A stretch of DNA of 64,000 nt from Levilactobacillus andaensis (GCF_016861695.1 NZ_BOLP01000015.1:18698-82697), one strand, 5' to 3'; numbered from the stretch's first letter, positions 33,295 through 42,090 are shown. Notes: generated from the letters alone by a model not told the origin. Numbers and translations: made by a program.

Positions 33295-34548
33295 CTAGTC
33301 AACGTTATTTTTGGGAATACTAAAACTCAAAGCGCGATAGAATCGAACACTGATAGTAAACAATATTACTGTAACCACCGCAAAAATTACGGTTGGTTGG
33401 AATTTGCCAAAAAGGAATCCAAAAAGGAGTACTCCCACTGAAATCGACAGATTGGCTGTAGCATTGACTGTAATATTTACGCGTCCTTGTAAGTTTTCTG
33501 GCGTATTTTTACGAATAAATGTGGCAAAAGGAATGTTGATAACGATTAGTATGAGACCAACAAATGCCAAGATGATGATGTACAAGGCAACGCTGATGCT
33601 TACTGAAAAAATGTTAAAAGAGATGAAGGAGAGGGCGGCTAATAAAGTACAGAATGTTAATCCAATATTTGAAATTTTAGGGAGCTTTTGTGTAATTGTA
33701 TTGGATAACGATAAAAGCAAGCTTCCAAGAATCATACCAAAACTAATGGCAGCTTGGATCATCCCATATTGCGTATTAGATACATTTAAGACCTTGACCG
33801 TAATGTAGGGAAGTCCAATTGAAATTGATGAGAAGGCAAGATCCATTATAACTATAAAAAGAAGAAGCGGACGCAGTATTGTAGAAGTTGTAATGTATGT
33901 AAGTCCCTGCTTAAATGACTGCCAAATACTATCATCACTTTTCTTCTCAGGTTGAGTTTTAAGTGCGAAGTAGCGGAACCGCAAGGCCATAATGAACAGT
34001 AAAACAATAGTCTCTCCAATTAGTTCAATTAATGAAAATATTCGTAATGACAAGTAACTATAAAGAACTCCGCCTAGAATTGGTGCGGCTAAGGTCGTAA
34101 TAGTACTTCCTAATTGTTCTAAAGAAACGAGCTTTTGTAAGTCCTCGGCCATGACCATTTGATTTGATGACGCCTTGTAAGCCGTACTTTGGAATCCATC
34201 GCAGACGTTTAATAAGGTTACCAATAAAATAATGGATAATGCTGGGCGTTGTAACGCCGTTTTTATGTTGAAAACAAAAATAGCCATCACAATGACGCTT
34301 GTTATCTGCGCCGAAAGTGCAACTCCTTTGTGGGGAAACCTATCAACTAAGTATCCAATCAATGGTGTAAGTAAAGTTTGTGCTGCAGGACCTACAAATG
34401 CAATTATAGAAAATAGTAGCGATGAGCCCGTCGTTTTTAAGATATAAAGTCCAAGTGCAAAAGAAAAGAACTCACTGGTGGCATTCCCAACGAAGAGGCT
34501 AATCGTGGCCAGCGTCATTTGAAATTTAGATATAGTACGATTGGACAT
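33295..34548 (-). CDS. MFS transporter of the AT-rich island
   Basis: A 417-residue protein with about 12 helices, starting MSNRTISKFQMTLATISLF. It is of the MFS_3/MefA-like type, with motif A as GYLVDRFPHKG between helices 2 and 3. Base composition and codon use (AT-rich third positions) differ sharply from genes outside 33.3-37.4 kb. It lies 10 bases after the RHH regulator gene, so the two form an operon. It may export, or give immunity to, the product of the divergent peptide operon. Confidence 0.8.
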   Translation of the reverse strand: MSNRTISKFQMTLATISLFVGNATSEFFSFALGLYILKTTGSSLLFSIIAFVGPAAQTLLTPLIGYLVDRFPHKGVALSAQITSVIVMAIFVFNIKTALQRPALSIILLVTLLNVCDGFQSTAYKASSNQMVMAEDLQKLVSLEQLGSTITTLAAPILGGVLYSYLSLRIFSLIELIGETIVLLFIMALRFRYFALKTQPEKKSDDSIWQSFKQGLTYITTSTILRPLLLFIVIMDLAFSSISIGLPYITVKVLNVSNTQYGMIQAAISFGMILGSLLLSLSNTITQKLPKISNIGLTFCTLLAALSFISFNIFSVSISVALYIIILAFVGLILIVINIPFATFIRKNTPENLQGRVNITVNATANLSISVGVLLFGFLFGKFQPTVIFAVVTVILFTISVRFYRALSFSIPKNNVD

Positions 34549-34558
34549 TCACAGGGCC

Positions 34559-34987
34559 TCACTTTCCTACATAATGGTTGTAGATACTATCACTGGCGTA
34601 TAGTTTACCAAATACTTTAACGGACTTAACTATTTTAAAAAGTCTGTCTTCATGCTGGATGCCGTTAAAATGAAGCTGGCCAATTACATAATAATTAACA
34701 ACAGTTTGCTTTAGCCACAATTTGTTGACGAAAGAATCGTCAATATCATATCGACCAATGAGAACTTCAAAACCACTAACAGAGTGATCATCAGTTAGCA
34801 TGGTTTGAGAATCAGCTGCAATGATTTTTTTGAGATCGGATCGGTGATTGTCGATTTCCTTTTTTGCAGCGTAGTGAAGAAAATCCGTTCTTGAGGAAAA
34901 AATCCCCTTCTGAATAAGAATATCAATATAACCAACATCTACTGAACTGAGGTTCGCTGAAATTTTAATAGTATTAGGTTCCTTCAT
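34559..34987 (-). CDS. Ribbon-helix-helix regulator with unrecognised C-terminal domain
   Basis: A 142-residue protein. Residues about 6-45 (TIKISANLSSVDVGYIDILI, then KGIFSSRTDFLHYAAKKEI) fit a CopG/Arc-type ribbon-helix-helix: a beta strand, then two helices with the SSRTDF turn. The remaining 95 residues are of no family I know. The ATG at 34987 is preferred, with AAGAAGG 7 bases ahead. It is divergent from the peptide operon. AATCGAATTATAATC (35004) and AATCGAATTGTAATC (35106) lie in the space between and are candidate operators. Confidence 0.7.
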   Translation of the reverse strand: MKEPNTIKISANLSSVDVGYIDILIQKGIFSSRTDFLHYAAKKEIDNHRSDLKKIIAADSQTMLTDDHSVSGFEVLIGRYDIDDSFVNKLWLKQTVVNYYVIGQLHFNGIQHEDRLFKIVKSVKVFGKLYASDSIYNHYVGK

Positions 34988-35003
34988 TTGCACACCTTCT
35001 TTT

Positions 35004-35018
35004 AATCGAATTATAATC
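35004..35018. promoter_or_regulatory. Candidate operator 1 of the RHH regulator
   Basis: AATCGAATTATAATC, 17 bases before the RHH start and containing a TATAAT on the minus strand. It is repeated with one change at 35106, 102 bases away. Confidence 0.45.
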
Positions 35019-35105
35019 TTAGTCTTGACTTAAGTATATACCTATATGTGATATTACATTGATAATACTTACAAAATTGCCGTTTTTACATTGAATTAGC
35101 TTTCA

Positions 35106-35120
35106 AATCGAATTGTAATC
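35106..35120. promoter_or_regulatory. Candidate operator 2 of the RHH regulator
   Basis: AATCGAATTGTAATC, in the same orientation as operator 1, upstream of the peptide gene. Confidence 0.45.
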
Positions 35121-35135
35121 AACTTATCAATTCAG

Positions 35136-35145
35136 GGGGCGCCCC
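35136..35145. promoter_or_regulatory. GC-rich palindrome upstream of the peptide operon
   Basis: GGGGCGCCCC stands out in an otherwise AT-rich divergent region, 67 bases before the peptide start. There is no T run after it, so it is more likely a protein-binding site or 5'-UTR stem than a terminator. Confidence 0.4.
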
Positions 35146-35212
35146 ATTAGAATTTGATGATTATTATTTTAACTTTGTTGTGAATGACCATATACCCTAG
35201 GAGGTACTTAAT

Positions 35213-35359
35213 ATGAAATTAACAATTCGTAAGAGTAACGCAGATGCAAATGAGGAGAACAATCGTGTTATCGTAATGCGTGGTTGGGTATTAACGATTA
35301 AAGTTGCAAGTACTGTCGTCGCTATTGAAAAAACTGCGCCGAAGCTTAGTTTAGTATAG
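35213..35359 (+). CDS. 48-residue peptide, possible precursor
   Basis: Strong ribosome site (TAGGAGGT, 8 bases before ATG). The N-terminal half is charged (MKLTIRKSNADANEENNRV). The C-terminal half is Val/Ile-rich and basic (RGWVLTIKVASTVVAIEKTA). It lacks cysteine, a double-glycine site and a signal peptide, so it does not look like a lanthipeptide, a two-peptide bacteriocin or a Sec-exported peptide. It is the first gene of an operon with three unknown proteins; the next start lies 0-6 bases after its stop. A modified peptide or leaderless toxin is plausible but unproven. Confidence 0.65.
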   Translation: MKLTIRKSNADANEENNRVIVMRGWVLTIKVASTVVAIEKTAPKLSLV

Positions 35360-35365
35360 TTGATT

Positions 35366-36187
35366 ATGGATAAAAAATTTTTACTTAATAGTAAAATTCA
35401 AAAGGAGACAAGTCTTTTAATTAATGAGAACTTGCCTTTTTTTGATATTAATCAGAAAAATATAACTTTCAGTCTAAAGAAGATAGCTGAACTGGCATTG
35501 GTAGTTGTTGGTTTTCCAAACACAGACATTGATACAGAAGCTAATACTTTTATGGGAAAAGTGAGAGCCGAATTAGTGAATGCTGAAACTGTTAGACGGA
35601 TGCCTGCTACTGTTGACGTATTTCTCCTATTATCTAGGGTGACTAACCATAAACTGTCAGATACTACACTTAACCAGGTAGAATATTTGTGGCAAAGCTA
35701 TTACTTAGTTCCATATGAGCGTCTACAACATTTTTATTGTTTGAACCAATTCGGTGTCAATCTGAACGATTCACGGAAAAAGTTATGGAAGTACACAGAG
35801 GTGTATCGACATTATCCAATTCTGAACGCAGACTACATCAATTTATATAATGTAACTCATGATATTTTTTTCTATACTAACATGGGAAAAACGGTGGATA
35901 TGCCCGATAAATCGGCCATCATTCAAAGATTATTTGAATCACTGGGATTTTCATTAAAGAGTGGACATTATGATCTATCCGTAGAATTATTACTCTGTTT
36001 ATGTTTTTTTCATAAGTTTCTTACTTCTGCGGAATTAAAGATGTATGATTCCTTGTATGAAGTTCAGTTTACACAGTTCTACAAGCCGTTAATTTCCAAT
36101 AATCTAAAATCTGTTAGTTTTGGAAAATATTATCATTACTTGCTTGTTTCAAATATGCTAAGTTCCTGTCTGGAGGTAAGTATTTGA
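35366..36187 (+). CDS. Unrecognised protein 1 of the island operon
   Basis: A 273-residue soluble, mostly helical protein (MDKKFLLNSKIQKETSLLIN), rich in Tyr, Leu and Phe. It has no membrane segment, no ATPase or radical-SAM motif and no clear catalytic motif that I can see. ATG at 35366 lies 6 bases after the stop of the peptide gene and has no good ribosome site; translation is probably coupled to it (TTG at 35360 is an alternative). It overlaps the next gene. AT-rich like its neighbours. The function is not known. Confidence 0.7.
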   Translation: MDKKFLLNSKIQKETSLLINENLPFFDINQKNITFSLKKIAELALVVVGFPNTDIDTEANTFMGKVRAELVNAETVRRMPATVDVFLLLSRVTNHKLSDTTLNQVEYLWQSYYLVPYERLQHFYCLNQFGVNLNDSRKKLWKYTEVYRHYPILNADYINLYNVTHDIFFYTNMGKTVDMPDKSAIIQRLFESLGFSLKSGHYDLSVELLLCLCFFHKFLTSAELKMYDSLYEVQFTQFYKPLISNNLKSVSFGKYYHYLLVSNMLSSCLEVSI

Positions 36188-36819
36188 TAGATAATGAATT
36201 ACAAAACCGGTTATCTGAAAAAATGACACCGATGGCTTATATAAACGTCATTTCTGATTTAGCATATTCGGATCTTTTTTTGCTCAAATTGGATGAGACA
36301 AGAGAAAATTCAATTTTTTTTAAAGTATTTACAAAATTCGCTCGAAATTTTAATGTGAATGAATTAATGGTCACCAATCCTAAAATGCAAGTTGACATTT
36401 ATGCTATAGGACTAGTTCTAAATAAGTACAACTTAGGAACACCATTGATTAGATTTGATAATGCCTTGTCAAATTATGAAATGCAATATGAAACATTTTT
36501 GAAGCTTAAACTATTACACAGTTTAAGCAAAGAAGTACGTGTTCCGCTAACAATTTATGATTTTGATATCAACAGAGTTAACCCAAAATCAATGTTTAAC
36601 GAGTACCAGTTAACTTGGGCGTTGTATGAACATATACTTGGGTTACGTCCAGCTTTAAATTTATCCGAGGTGATGGCTTTACTGTGTAAGCAGAAAAAAT
36701 GGAATGCGTTAGCCAAATATCAGATGGTGTTAAACAATGATTTTTGGCTAAATATTATTGACAGGAAAAAACTAAATCTTTCAAACTTAATTAGTTTAGA
36801 CAGACTCCAGTTAAGGTGA
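36184..36819 (+). CDS. Unrecognised protein 2 of the island operon
   Basis: A 211-residue soluble helical protein. It starts at TTG (36184), overlapping the previous stop (TTGA), with GGAGG 7 bases ahead. Mostly Leu/Asn/Lys; no motif recognised. The overlap implies fixed stoichiometry with protein 1, and the two may form a complex. Function unknown. Confidence 0.7.
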   Translation: MIDNELQNRLSEKMTPMAYINVISDLAYSDLFLLKLDETRENSIFFKVFTKFARNFNVNELMVTNPKMQVDIYAIGLVLNKYNLGTPLIRFDNALSNYEMQYETFLKLKLLHSLSKEVRVPLTIYDFDINRVNPKSMFNEYQLTWALYEHILGLRPALNLSEVMALLCKQKKWNALAKYQMVLNNDFWLNIIDRKKLNLSNLISLDRLQLR

Positions 36820-36827
36820 GGTTCTAG

Positions 36828-37394
36828 ATGAGACGACATAAAAATGAACTTTATGAGGCGCTAAAGGCAAACGATACGGAAGCTATTCAACACCTTAGAC
36901 CTAAGAAACTATCTGAATCTGTTGTAATTTTATTACATTATTGGCAACCGGCTATTTTTGCCGATTCATTTTCTAAAATTGAGGATCACTATAATCTCGG
37001 GCTAACAACTTCCCAGGTAATACCAGAAGTCTTGAAAGAAGATAATAGTGATAATCTAAAAAAATTAATCTTTTCAAGGGGATTTGACAGAACTGATGCT
37101 TCACTAACAAATGGGGTAGCTGCTTATTATGCTCAGATCTACGACTTTGAGAACTTTTCGTTAGCCTGCCTAGTTTTGATGCTTCGTGCTCCTAAAGAGT
37201 TCAATAAATCTAATATTGAGTTTCTTCATCAACAACTACGCGACGATAAAGAATATTATGGTTTTCAAAATAAGCTTATCGCAAATGATTTTGATGAAAA
37301 CTCCGAAAAATTTTTAAATGACTTCTTGTTTCCAATCAGTATCTATTCAAAACTAATCTTGTTAGTTAATGAAGCTACTCTAGAAAATAATTAA
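36828..37394 (+). CDS. Unrecognised protein 3 of the island operon
   Basis: A 188-residue soluble helical protein starting MRRHKNELYEALKAND. It begins 8 bases after protein 2, with GGTGAGG as ribosome site. No family recognised; repeated helical hairpins are possible. It is the last gene of the operon; the repeated 58-residue ORF region follows on the other strand. Confidence 0.7.
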   Translation: MRRHKNELYEALKANDTEAIQHLRPKKLSESVVILLHYWQPAIFADSFSKIEDHYNLGLTTSQVIPEVLKEDNSDNLKKLIFSRGFDRTDASLTNGVAAYYAQIYDFENFSLACLVLMLRAPKEFNKSNIEFLHQQLRDDKEYYGFQNKLIANDFDENSEKFLNDFLFPISIYSKLILLVNEATLENN

Positions 37395-37461
37395 ATAGTA
37401 GTTGACGACAAATCGCCATCGTCGTAAGCAATTACCCCACTTCATAAAGAGCTTCTACATG

Positions 37462-37503
37462 ACAAAAATGGCCCGCGAAATCCATCCAGATTTCACGAGC
37501 CAT
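37462..37503 (-). terminator. Terminator of the second 58-residue ORF
   Basis: Same hairpin as at 32987 and 41923 (GGCTCGTGAAATC with GATTTCGCGGGCC), followed by TTTTT on the minus strand. It may also end the island operon from the left. Confidence 0.8.
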
Positions 37504-37555
37504 TCCCCGTTCCAACGACCAGTAGTCGCCGTCACGGTTTATTTAAATTTTAAGC

Positions 37556-37732
37556 TTAAGCCTTAGTGAAAGTCAACTTAGCAGCTGGCGCAACACCGGC
37601 CTTGGTTGAAATCACTTGGTTCTTGCTGCTGATGAGCTTAACTGTTTCTACGGTAACCATCGATGAATCACCATTTAATGCGGCAGTGGCTTGGCGAATG
37701 CTTCTTTGCAATGCAGTTACTTTATCAGTCAT
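37556..37732 (-). CDS. 58-residue chimeric peptide, copy B
   Basis: Same length and almost the same sequence as the ORF at 33082; the tail ends KLTFTKA in place of KWTFTKA. AAGGAAG precedes the ATG, a different upstream sequence from copy A, so each copy has its own start region. The two copies lie on either side of the AT-rich island in the same orientation. See copy A for the domain make-up. Confidence 0.65.
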   Translation of the reverse strand: MTDKVTALQRSIRQATAALNGDSSMVTVETVKLISSKNQVISTKAGVAPAAKLTFTKA

Positions 37733-37792
37733 TTTTATCTTCCTTACTCTGTTGGCAGTTCCTTGCTACTACGGTAACATCATATCCGATAC

Positions 37793-37930
37793 TATCGTCG
37801 TAAGCAATTACTCCACTTCATAGAGAGCTTCTACATGACAAAAATGGCCCGTGAAATCCATTCAGATTTCACGAGCCATTTTCCGTTCCAACGACCAGTA
37901 GTCGCCGTCACGGTTTATTTAAATTTCTTA
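37793..37930 (-). repeat. Third, terminator-only unit of the repeat (copy C)
   Basis: Repeats 37415-37555 (GTCGTAAGCAATTAC, CCACTTCATA and the hairpin up to GGTTTATTTAAATTT) but stops before the coding tail. It lies just before the ABC exporter pair and its hairpin (37837-37880) can terminate the frames on either side. Confidence 0.7.
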
Positions 37931-38015
37931 TTGCCACATAATACCGGTCAGGGCCATCTATCACATGACTCATTGGTACCCTCATCATTGACTTACGATT
38001 CACACGACATGACAG

Positions 38016-39803
38016 CTACCGATAAATCCTAGCTTGTGCTGCCCATAAGGTTCTAAATTCAGGCGACACCTGTTTCAACTCTTCAGGTGTGCCATCCGCA
38101 ATCAGCTGACCACTTTTCATGAGCAAGACACGATCTGCAATCTTCGCCGCTCCCAGTCGATGCGTGATAAAAATCGTCGGCTGCTGTAACGAAAAACGCT
38201 TGATATTCTGAAATGTGGTTAACTCCTTCAACGGATCAAGACTCGCTGTTGGTTCATCCAATAATGCTAGTTTTCCAGCTTGATATCCTCCCCGAACCAA
38301 CGCTATTTGCTGCTTCTGCCCCCCACTTGGCTGGAAGTTCTCGCTACTATAACTTCCGACAATCGTCTCCAGTTGCTTGGGAAGCTTTTGAATCCACGGT
38401 CGTAATTGCCATCGCCGTAATAATGTATCAAGCATTGCTGGATCTTCTACGTGATTAGCAATCATATTCTCTTTTAAACTAAAATCAAAGACTGCATAAT
38501 CTTGAAATACAGGACTAAACAATTTAAGGTAATCTTCTCGATTGAGCGCTTGGATATCCACACCGTCTAGCGTCACCCTACCACTGGTTGGGTGATATAA
38601 ACCCAACAATAGCTTGACTAAAGTTGTCTTGCCACTTCCGTTTTCCCCAATAATGGCGGTCGTTCCTTGGATTGGCAACACAAGATTCACGTGGTTCAGA
38701 GCTAGTTTCCCACTGGCATAACGAAAAGAAACATTTTCAAATGTAATGACCCTTCCTGCTGTCACCCTTTGTTTCTTCTTTAGCACATTCGGCTTCAATA
38801 ACTGATGATGAATAAATTCCGTTTGCTGCTCAAATCGCTCTAAATTTTGATAGGCCGTCACTAATGCTGTACTAGACGCCGCAACTTGGACTAAGCTGCC
38901 AAATAAATTGTTCAGGCTACCAATTTTTAGGATTTTCAGTCGAATTTTAACGATTAACAACGCAACTAATACGCTAATTGGTAACCCGGTCATCACTGTC
39001 GTTACGACTCGCGATTGAAATTGGTTTCCAATATAAGCTTCATTGGTTTTTTGCGACGTCGCCCACTGTTCACGGTAATGTTTCATAATGACCGTTGTGA
39101 ACTGATTCAGCTTAATCGACTTTATAATTTCGTAGCGGTTAATCACTTCCAACAGAAAATAATTCAAAACCCGTTCTTGCTTCATTAAAATACGAAATAT
39201 TTTTAAATTTTGCACCGTTAGCCGACGATACCAGATAAGCCCCAACCATTCGCCAAATAAAATCAAGCCTAAACTCGCGATCGATAAGAGTGCCATCAAC
39301 TTCGACTGGTTAATTCCGAGAACAATTAATGTGACCGTCACACCAATCCCCACGGATAAACTCGTCACACTCTGAATAGTCTGATTTAATTGTTGCATGA
39401 ACACCGCGAACCCACCGGAGTATCTAAATGATGTCTCGCTTTGATTCATTTGAGCAAAAAAATCATCCGTTTCCAACTGTTCAAAATCAACCATCATCCA
39501 CGACCGCCGTAAGCGTAATTTCAGTCGCTCATCCACATTTACCATCTGCACATCTAGATAGCGTTGACCAACGTTAACTGCAACCTGCCCTAAAATATAA
39601 ATGGCATACGTTAACCCCAACTGTTGCCACACTTGTTGATAGCTTGCTTGCATCAAACTATTCAGGATCTCCGAGTTTCCCAAAATAATTACAAACGGCA
39701 AAATTCCATTAATTAAGCTAACACAGACTGCAACCCCAACAATGTAACGATTTTCTTGGGCTAAAAGTTTAAGCGTTGGTATGATTCTCAGCTTCACATG
39801 CAT
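38016..39803 (-). CDS. ABC exporter, second of a pair
   Basis: A 595-residue protein: six-helix exporter domain (about 1-330), then ATPase domain with GENGSGKTT, signature PSGGQKQQ, ALLDEPTASLD and switch His in FITHRL. It follows the first exporter gene closely (6 bases); GGGG precedes both the ATG and an in-frame GTG two codons on. The pair resembles NisT/lantibiotic-type or heterodimeric multidrug exporters. It lacks an N-terminal C39 peptidase domain, so any peptide substrate would be cut elsewhere. Confidence 0.82.
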   Translation of the reverse strand: MHVKLRIIPTLKLLAQENRYIVGVAVCVSLINGILPFVIILGNSEILNSLMQASYQQVWQQLGLTYAIYILGQVAVNVGQRYLDVQMVNVDERLKLRLRRSWMMVDFEQLETDDFFAQMNQSETSFRYSGGFAVFMQQLNQTIQSVTSLSVGIGVTVTLIVLGINQSKLMALLSIASLGLILFGEWLGLIWYRRLTVQNLKIFRILMKQERVLNYFLLEVINRYEIIKSIKLNQFTTVIMKHYREQWATSQKTNEAYIGNQFQSRVVTTVMTGLPISVLVALLIVKIRLKILKIGSLNNLFGSLVQVAASSTALVTAYQNLERFEQQTEFIHHQLLKPNVLKKKQRVTAGRVITFENVSFRYASGKLALNHVNLVLPIQGTTAIIGENGSGKTTLVKLLLGLYHPTSGRVTLDGVDIQALNREDYLKLFSPVFQDYAVFDFSLKENMIANHVEDPAMLDTLLRRWQLRPWIQKLPKQLETIVGSYSSENFQPSGGQKQQIALVRGGYQAGKLALLDEPTASLDPLKELTTFQNIKRFSLQQPTIFITHRLGAAKIADRVLLMKSGQLIADGTPEELKQVSPEFRTLWAAQARIYR

Positions 39804-39809
39804 CCCCAG

Positions 39810-41561
39810 TCACTCTTTCCCCTGATACAGCTGTTTTTGTGCTAACCATAATTTTTGATACAGGCCCTTTTGTTTGACTAGCATTTGATGATTTCCCTGT
39901 TGAACAATCCTTCCCGCTTGCATGACCAATATTTGATTGGCGCGTAATGTCGACCCCAAACGATGCGAAATTAAGACATTCAACTGGTTGTTAAATGTTG
40001 CCATAAACTTATCGTAAAAGTTTTGCTCTGCCAAAGGATCCAGCGCAGCCGTTGGTTCATCGAAAATAACGATTTCCGCTTTTCGATAAAGTACGCGAGC
40101 AAAAAGCAAAGATTGCTGTTGCCCACCAGATAGTGAAATTCCTTTCGGATCTAGTTCATTGCCAATAATTGTGTCTGGGCTCAAATTCGCAAGACCGCTT
40201 TGACGCAAGGCCCAAACAACCCGTTTGCTATCAGTACTCGCTAAGGGTTTCCCGGAAACATTTTCCGAAACCGTAACGTGTAAGAGAATATCGTCTTGAA
40301 ATTCCACCGCAACTCGGCGCCAGTAATCGGCCATGTCAAGCTCACGTAATGGTTGATTGTTAACTCGTATTTCGCCTTGCGTTGGTTGATATAAGCCACA
40401 CATCAACTTTATTAGGGTCGTCTTTCCTGCGCCATTTTCACCAACTATTGCGACCGTCTCCCCCTTTCCAATAGAGAAGGAAACATCATGAATCACCTCA
40501 GTCTCATTTACTGAATAGCTAACTCGATCAAAGGTTATCCGCTCAATAGCAGCTACCTGTTTTTTCCCAGAATGCTTTTGTTGATCGGCCACAGCTAGAA
40601 ATTTTTCCAAGTCTGCGACATAGACCTGATTTCTGCCAATTTCAGTTAGATCTTGAAATAGCGCTATTAGTCGACCGTTGAATGCTTGAATGGCCACCAT
40701 AAAAGTTATGATAACGTCAACGTTAGATTTCGTAAAAATAAGCCAACCGAGCGCGCCAACAATTCCTAATGTGTTCAACATCACCTGAATCCCATTAACG
40801 TTGGCAGAAATTCTAACGTACTTGCGTTGCCAATCAACAAGCTGTCGAATGAATCTTTGAAAGTACTTGGTAAATACCGAATCGAAATGAAATAGACGGA
40901 TATCTTTGCCATTTTGACGCTGCATTAATGTTCGGACAAGATTACTAACTTGCGTATTAATCCGATTGCGTTCCGGTTTATGCTTAATAAACCAGTTATT
41001 GCGCCACCTTTGCAGGAGTAACGCCAAAGCGTTCAAGCCCAGAAGCCAGATGACGCTCCCAATATTCGCCCATCCCATAATGAACAGCAAAGCCATGCCC
41101 TGAACCAAGTTACGGCTAAAATCAAACGTGCGATTCAGAATTGCTTCAAGTCCAGTATTTCCGCCATTGTAGATTGCCTCATACCCCTGATCAATCAACG
41201 TCTTTCCTTCAACCGAATCTAAAGTTTCCTGCGGCCATTGGAAGATGTCTTGAGCAAACTTAGGTAGGTATTGATAGCGAAATAAAAACGTTTTTTTCGC
41301 CAAATGACTCTGAATTTGCGTATCCAGACCGGCCAATCCATAAGCAACGGCCGCCATTCCCCCAATAAATATTGCTATTATCCAAGTTGACAGACTGCTA
41401 GTCGTTAGGCGAATGATAATGGCCGGCAATAATGTAAAGAGGGTTAGAAAAAGCGTACTACACCCGATATCACCTAGCCAAAGTCCAAAGACAACCAACT
41501 TCTTAATGGTCATCACAAATAATCGAAAGACACTTTTCCAATTTCTAAAAGTTTCCATCAT
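39810..41561 (-). CDS. ABC exporter, first of a pair
   Basis: A 583-residue protein with the same layout: membrane domain (about 1-320) and ATPase domain with GENGAGKTT, signature LSGGQQQS, IFDEPTAALD and switch His in LISHRL. AGGTGA lies ahead of two adjacent ATG codons; the second is equally likely. Both subunits keep catalytic Glu after Walker B, so two competent ATP sites are expected. It is AT-richer than the core genes, as is its partner, and lies within the direct-repeat-bracketed segment. Confidence 0.82.
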   Translation of the reverse strand: MMETFRNWKSVFRLFVMTIKKLVVFGLWLGDIGCSTLFLTLFTLLPAIIIRLTTSSLSTWIIAIFIGGMAAVAYGLAGLDTQIQSHLAKKTFLFRYQYLPKFAQDIFQWPQETLDSVEGKTLIDQGYEAIYNGGNTGLEAILNRTFDFSRNLVQGMALLFIMGWANIGSVIWLLGLNALALLLQRWRNNWFIKHKPERNRINTQVSNLVRTLMQRQNGKDIRLFHFDSVFTKYFQRFIRQLVDWQRKYVRISANVNGIQVMLNTLGIVGALGWLIFTKSNVDVIITFMVAIQAFNGRLIALFQDLTEIGRNQVYVADLEKFLAVADQQKHSGKKQVAAIERITFDRVSYSVNETEVIHDVSFSIGKGETVAIVGENGAGKTTLIKLMCGLYQPTQGEIRVNNQPLRELDMADYWRRVAVEFQDDILLHVTVSENVSGKPLASTDSKRVVWALRQSGLANLSPDTIIGNELDPKGISLSGGQQQSLLFARVLYRKAEIVIFDEPTAALDPLAEQNFYDKFMATFNNQLNVLISHRLGSTLRANQILVMQAGRIVQQGNHQMLVKQKGLYQKLWLAQKQLYQGKE

Positions 41562-41898
41562 TCGTCACCTACTATCATTCACTTCTCGACTAGGGACTTC
41601 TGTAATAGCCAACTGACGCTCTATAAGTCTCCCCATAGCTGACCTTATCTGCTGGTCACCACTTATTTTCAAATAATATTTCTTCAAAATTATTCTTGCA
41701 CCAAATTTTCTTCTAAGTTTCCTTAGTAATGACAAAATTGTACCGCCATCTGCTCTAAAGGCACTAATTTCTTTCTGCGTTTCTATTTGATAGTTATGCT
41801 TCCATAATGAACATCATTCTAGATAGCCATTGGTAACTATTTCTGCTCAGAAGCTCTGCTTTTTCAGGGGATACATTACCCCCTGTGGCCATTCCACA
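41562..41898. other. Intergenic region upstream of the ABC pair
   Basis: About 340 bases, AT-rich, with no credible gene. It likely contains the promoter of the exporter pair, reading left. CAGGGGATACATTACCCCCTG near 41862 is an inverted repeat. Confidence 0.45.
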
Positions 41899-42090
41899 AG
41901 TACCCACGCCACTTAATATCCGACAAAAATGGCTCGCGAAATCCATCCAGATTTCACGAGCCATTTTCCGTTCCAACGACCAGTAGTCGCCGTCACGGTT
42001 TATTTAAATTTTTAAGCTTAAGCCTTAGTGAAAGTCCACTTAGCAGCTGGCGCAACGCCGGCCTTGGTTGAGATCACTTGGTTCTTGCTG
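41899..42090. repeat. Direct repeat D (3' end of the surface-protein gene plus terminator)
   Basis: The parental-looking copy: here the tail is the real 3' end of the 279-residue protein gene. It matches 32961-33154 over about 190 bases with few differences. Confidence 0.8.
41923..41964 (-). terminator. Terminator of the surface-protein gene
   Basis: GGCTCGTGAAATC pairs with GATTTCGCGAGCC, then TTTTT on the minus strand. Confidence 0.85.

Noticed and set aside
35213..37394. Island operon as a lanthipeptide, sactipeptide or lasso-peptide locus
   Set aside because: The peptide has no cysteine or double-glycine site, and none of the proteins has LanM/LanC zinc ligands, a radical-SAM CxxxCxxC, or asparagine-synthetase/transglutaminase-like motifs.
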